Shown here piece by piece: positions 7,207 through 9,326 of a DNA stretch of 9,326 nucleotides. A model generated the notes under the pieces. It had not been told where the DNA came from, did no database searches, and worked only from the letters and a program-made list of their open reading frames with translations. The DNA comes from Flavobacteriales bacterium UBA3376 (GTDB lineage Bacteria; Bacteroidota; Bacteroidia; Flavobacteriales; Weeksellaceae): the NCBI GenBank assembly GCA_002359055.1, contig DEQC01000030.1, positions 85,462 to 94,787 on the forward strand. The letters run 5' to 3'. A program made the position numbers and the translations under genes. Within the stretch, counting starts at the first letter, position 1; each line of letters starts with the position of its first letter.

Positions 7207-8635
7207 AAGGAATGCGAATGCTAAACTCAGTACCTCTACCTTTTTCACTTATATATCGGATATTTCCGTTATAATCTTCGACTATCTTTTTCACCATTGC
7301 TAAACCTAAACCCATTCCGCCAGTAGAAGTGGTAAATTTCGGTTCAAATATCTTGTCGCCCAACTCAGGTGGAATTCCTATTCCGTTGTCAGAGACTCTG
7401 ATGACAAAGTGATCTTTGATTTTTTGTAAATGCACATTGACCTCAGGTTTTCTATCGCTCGGTATGGCTTGAATGGCATTTTTGACCAAATTGGTAATGA
7501 TCCGAATGAGATAGATTTTATCGAAATTTATATTTAGTTCATCCACGTTGGTGTGGAAGTGAGTAGTGTTTTCAGGGAAAATTTCCAATGTATTTTGAAT
7601 GGTTTCGACCACATTGACCTTTTCATCTTTTCTTGTAGGCATACGCGCAAAATCCGAAAAAGCTTCTGCTATGGCGGACATTGTATCGATTTGTGCAACC
7701 ATAGTTTCGGACAAATCCTTTAATTTTTCATATGCATTCGGATCGTTTGGATCGTATTTTCTAACATAATTCTGAATCATCATTCGCATAGGAGTCAAAG
7801 GATTTTTGATTTCATGGGCAACTTGTTTTGCCATTTCTCTCCACGCTTCTTCTCTTTCTGTTAGTGCCAATAAGTTGGATTGTTGGTTGAGTTTTTCCAA
7901 CATTTCATTATAAGAATCCACCAAAGGTTTAAGTTCATCATTCTGATGGTATTCAATCGGTCGGTTATGAATTACAACATCAGTCTTTTTAATTTTATCG
8001 GCTATGACTTCAATTTTATTGGTGATGTATTTAGCAATTAACCAAGAGATAAAAATTCCAGCAATCAATATAAACAGTAGCAAAACTGCAAATTGATTCA
8101 AAAGTGATTTCATATTGGAACTGATCAGAGAATCATCCAATTTGTATGGAATATTTACAATGGCAACGGGTTCATTTCTGAAATTGTTGATATATTGATA
8201 AGTTGTAAACACCTTTTTATCTCTGTTTCCAACGATGGGTTCTTCGAGATAACCTTGGTTCAAGGATAAACTATCCAAGACTTTTTTCGGAATCACCTTA
8301 TTTTCTGGTGGATTGACTTCGGTCGTCAATATCAAATTTCCTCGGGTATCAAAAACGTTGATATCGGTTTTGTGAATATCGGCAATTCCTAAAATAGAAT
8401 TTTGAAGGATGGTGAAAATATTATCAGATGTAGCCATCTCATGGTATCTATCGATTTCATAATCGATGGATGCGAGCACTTGTTTTTCTTTGTTTCTAAG
8501 ATTGATTTCGGCGAATAAATAACTATGTGAACGGAAGTTATATATCGTAATTATAACCACAGAAATTGCTGTCAATATGATAACCATTAACAGAGCAAAA
8601 AATATTCTATGGGATAATTTGAAACGTGTTTGCAT
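7187..8635 (-). CDS. NtrY-like transmembrane sensor histidine kinase (HAMP, HisKA, HATPase)
   Basis: This 482-aa inner-membrane kinase has a transmembrane helix at ~11-32, a periplasmic sensor region at ~35-177 (no family recognised; possibly PAS/Cache-like), a second helix at ~178-200, and a HAMP-like linker at ~201-255. The H-box is QVAHEIKNPLTP with phospho-acceptor H274; the N-P-L-T-P ending is typical of the NtrY group. The ATPase domain is complete: N-box ITNLVKNAIQA (N382, N386), G1 box DNGIGIP (D416), F-box FEPKFTT, and G2 box GGMGLGLAMVKKIV (439-452). It should therefore autophosphorylate. No response regulator gene lies in the window, so its partner is unknown. Its ATG follows the ribE stop after a single base, and its end overlaps trmN6, so it is the middle gene of a tightly coupled operon. 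Confidence 0.92.
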   Translation of the reverse strand: MQTRFKLSHRIFFALLMVIILTAISVVIITIYNFRSHSYLFAEINLRNKEKQVLASIDYEIDRYHEMATSDNIFTILQNSILGIADIHKTDINVFDTRGNLILTTEVNPPENKVIPKKVLDSLSLNQGYLEEPIVGNRDKKVFTTYQYINNFRNEPVAIVNIPYKLDDSLISSNMKSLLNQFAVLLLFILIAGIFISWLIAKYITNKIEVIADKIKKTDVVIHNRPIEYHQNDELKPLVDSYNEMLEKLNQQSNLLALTEREEAWREMAKQVAHEIKNPLTPMRMMIQNYVRKYDPNDPNAYEKLKDLSETMVAQIDTMSAIAEAFSDFARMPTRKDEKVNVVETIQNTLEIFPENTTHFHTNVDELNINFDKIYLIRIITNLVKNAIQAIPSDRKPEVNVHLQKIKDHFVIRVSDNGIGIPPELGDKIFEPKFTTSTGGMGLGLAMVKKIVEDYNGNIRYISEKGRGTEFSIRIPYVKEHF

Positions 8636-8636
8636 T

Positions 8637-9224
8637 TTATTTATTCATCAATCGCTGTACGTATTTACCGATGATATCAAATTCAAGATTGACAAAATCT
8701 CCAACTTTGAGCTGATGCAAGTTGGTGAATTCCCATGTATAAGGAATGATGGCAACAGAAAATTCTCCGATTTTTGAATTTACCACAGTCAGGCTTATAC
8801 CATCGACACAGATGGAACCCTTTTCAACGGTGACATTTCCGGTCGAATTTTCGTCATATTCGAAAGTTAAAAGGTAGCTACCTTTTTGATTTTCAATTGA
8901 TTTTAATATAGCTGTTTGATCGACATGCCCTTGAACGATGTGCCCATCGAGTCGAGCATTGATTTGCATACATCTTTCCAAGTTGACTTTTTTACCAATG
9001 CTCAATTGACCAAGGTTTGTTTTTTTTAGAGTTTCATCTATGGCTGTAACTTTGTATAGCTTGTCTTTAATTTCTACAACTGTCATACAAACTCCATTAT
9101 GTGCAATGCTTTGGTCGATTTTGAGTTCGTTTGTAAAATCACATTCTAACCAAAAGTTCAAATTGTTTCGGTCTTTTTCGATTTGTTTAACGATTCCTGT
9201 GCTTTCTATAATTCCTGTAAACAA
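8637..9224 (-). CDS. ribE: Riboflavin synthase, alpha chain
   Basis: This 195-aa enzyme carries out the last step of riboflavin synthesis: two 6,7-dimethyl-8-ribityllumazine molecules give riboflavin and 5-amino-6-ribitylaminouracil. It acts as a cytosolic homotrimer. The two lumazine-binding repeats are both visible. The first begins MFTGIIESTG and contains SIAHNGVCMTV (39-49). The second begins at RLDGHIVQGHVD (91-102) and contains KGSICVDGISLTV (135-147) and IPYTWEFTNL. Its length is normal for the family. The start codon is TTG at 9222-9224: MFTGI is the invariant family N-terminus, no ATG or GTG occurs in frame upstream, and a TAA stop sits ten codons further up. This is the first gene of the ribE-kinase-trmN6 operon as far as the window shows. 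Confidence 0.95.
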   Translation of the reverse strand: MFTGIIESTGIVKQIEKDRNNLNFWLECDFTNELKIDQSIAHNGVCMTVVEIKDKLYKVTAIDETLKKTNLGQLSIGKKVNLERCMQINARLDGHIVQGHVDQTAILKSIENQKGSYLLTFEYDENSTGNVTVEKGSICVDGISLTVVNSKIGEFSVAIIPYTWEFTNLHQLKVGDFVNLEFDIIGKYVQRLMNK

Positions 9225-9326
9225 AGTGTGGTGTAATTTAAGTTGAACAATTTAATCGATTGTATTATATACAAATTTATGACATCAAATTTAGCTTTGA
9301 TAAAAAAAATAGATTTATTAAAAAAA
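9225..9326 (-). promoter_or_regulatory. AT-rich upstream region of ribE with two candidate -7 elements
   Basis: The last 102 bases contain no gene that I can support. On the - strand there are two exact matches to the Bacteroidota -7 consensus TAnnTTTG, both TAAATTTG, at 9272-9279 and 9286-9293. The nearer one would start transcription about 40 nt before the ribE TTG. I see no TTG at the expected -33 spacing, so the call is weak. The region is too short to hold an FMN riboswitch, and its conserved core is not seen. Confidence 0.3.

Noticed and set aside
7207..7248. Longer TrmN6 with a 14-residue hydrophobic N-terminus
   Set aside because: The extra residues come from out-of-frame reading inside the kinase gene, and the family N-terminus begins at the ATG at 7206.
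9225..9326. FMN riboswitch in front of riboflavin synthase
   Set aside because: Only about 100 AT-rich bases are available, and I see none of the GC-rich conserved helices of the RFN element.
1..9326. Mobile element, phage, CRISPR array or tRNA/rRNA gene
   Set aside because: No transposase or integrase, no repeated spacer pattern, no long terminal repeats and no cloverleaf-like or rRNA-like sequence were found.

Overview
The window looks like a chromosomal stretch from a member of the Bacteroidota, most likely a Flavobacteriales-type marine or environmental lineage. Four things point there. The DNA is AT-rich. A TonB-dependent receptor with an N-terminal carboxypeptidase-like domain sits next to a DUF5689-type lipoprotein. 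That lipoprotein has a Cys-X-Lys-Asp-Asp-Asp start typical of Bacteroidota surface lipoproteins. Clear Shine-Dalgarno sequences are absent, and TAnnTTTG-like -7 elements occur upstream of genes. I saw no mobile element, CRISPR array, tRNA or rRNA.

Layout. (1) 1-224, + strand: the 3' end of a GH3-family (ANL-like) gene, closed by a perfect 15-bp bidirectional terminator at 269-304. (2) 335-5097, - strand: a two-gene operon in the order TonB-dependent receptor (925 aa), then a three-part surface lipoprotein (651 aa). (3) 5170-6381, + strand: a secreted endonuclease/exonuclease/phosphatase (EEP) protein, divergent from the operon across a 72-bp promoter region and ended by a second bidirectional terminator at 6392-6432. 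(4) 6502-9224, - strand: a compact operon of riboflavin synthase (TTG start), an NtrY-like sensor histidine kinase and the tRNA1(Val) A37 methyltransferase TrmN6. The first junction has a 1-nt gap and the second a 20-nt overlap.

How the genes may work together. The EEP enzyme, the lipoprotein (whose N-terminal half looks OB-fold-like) and the receptor form a plausible surface module that would bind, cut and import a phosphodiester substrate such as extracellular nucleic acid, or release phosphate from it. This is inference from domains and gene order; the substrate is not shown by the sequence. The riboflavin synthase/kinase/TrmN6 operon is a mixed set of a metabolic enzyme, a signalling protein and an RNA modification enzyme. 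The kinase has no response regulator within the window.

Most of the window is recognisable as conserved Bacteroidota content. The least explained parts are the roughly 55-residue insert in the EEP protein, the C-terminal domain of the lipoprotein, and the role of the kinase.
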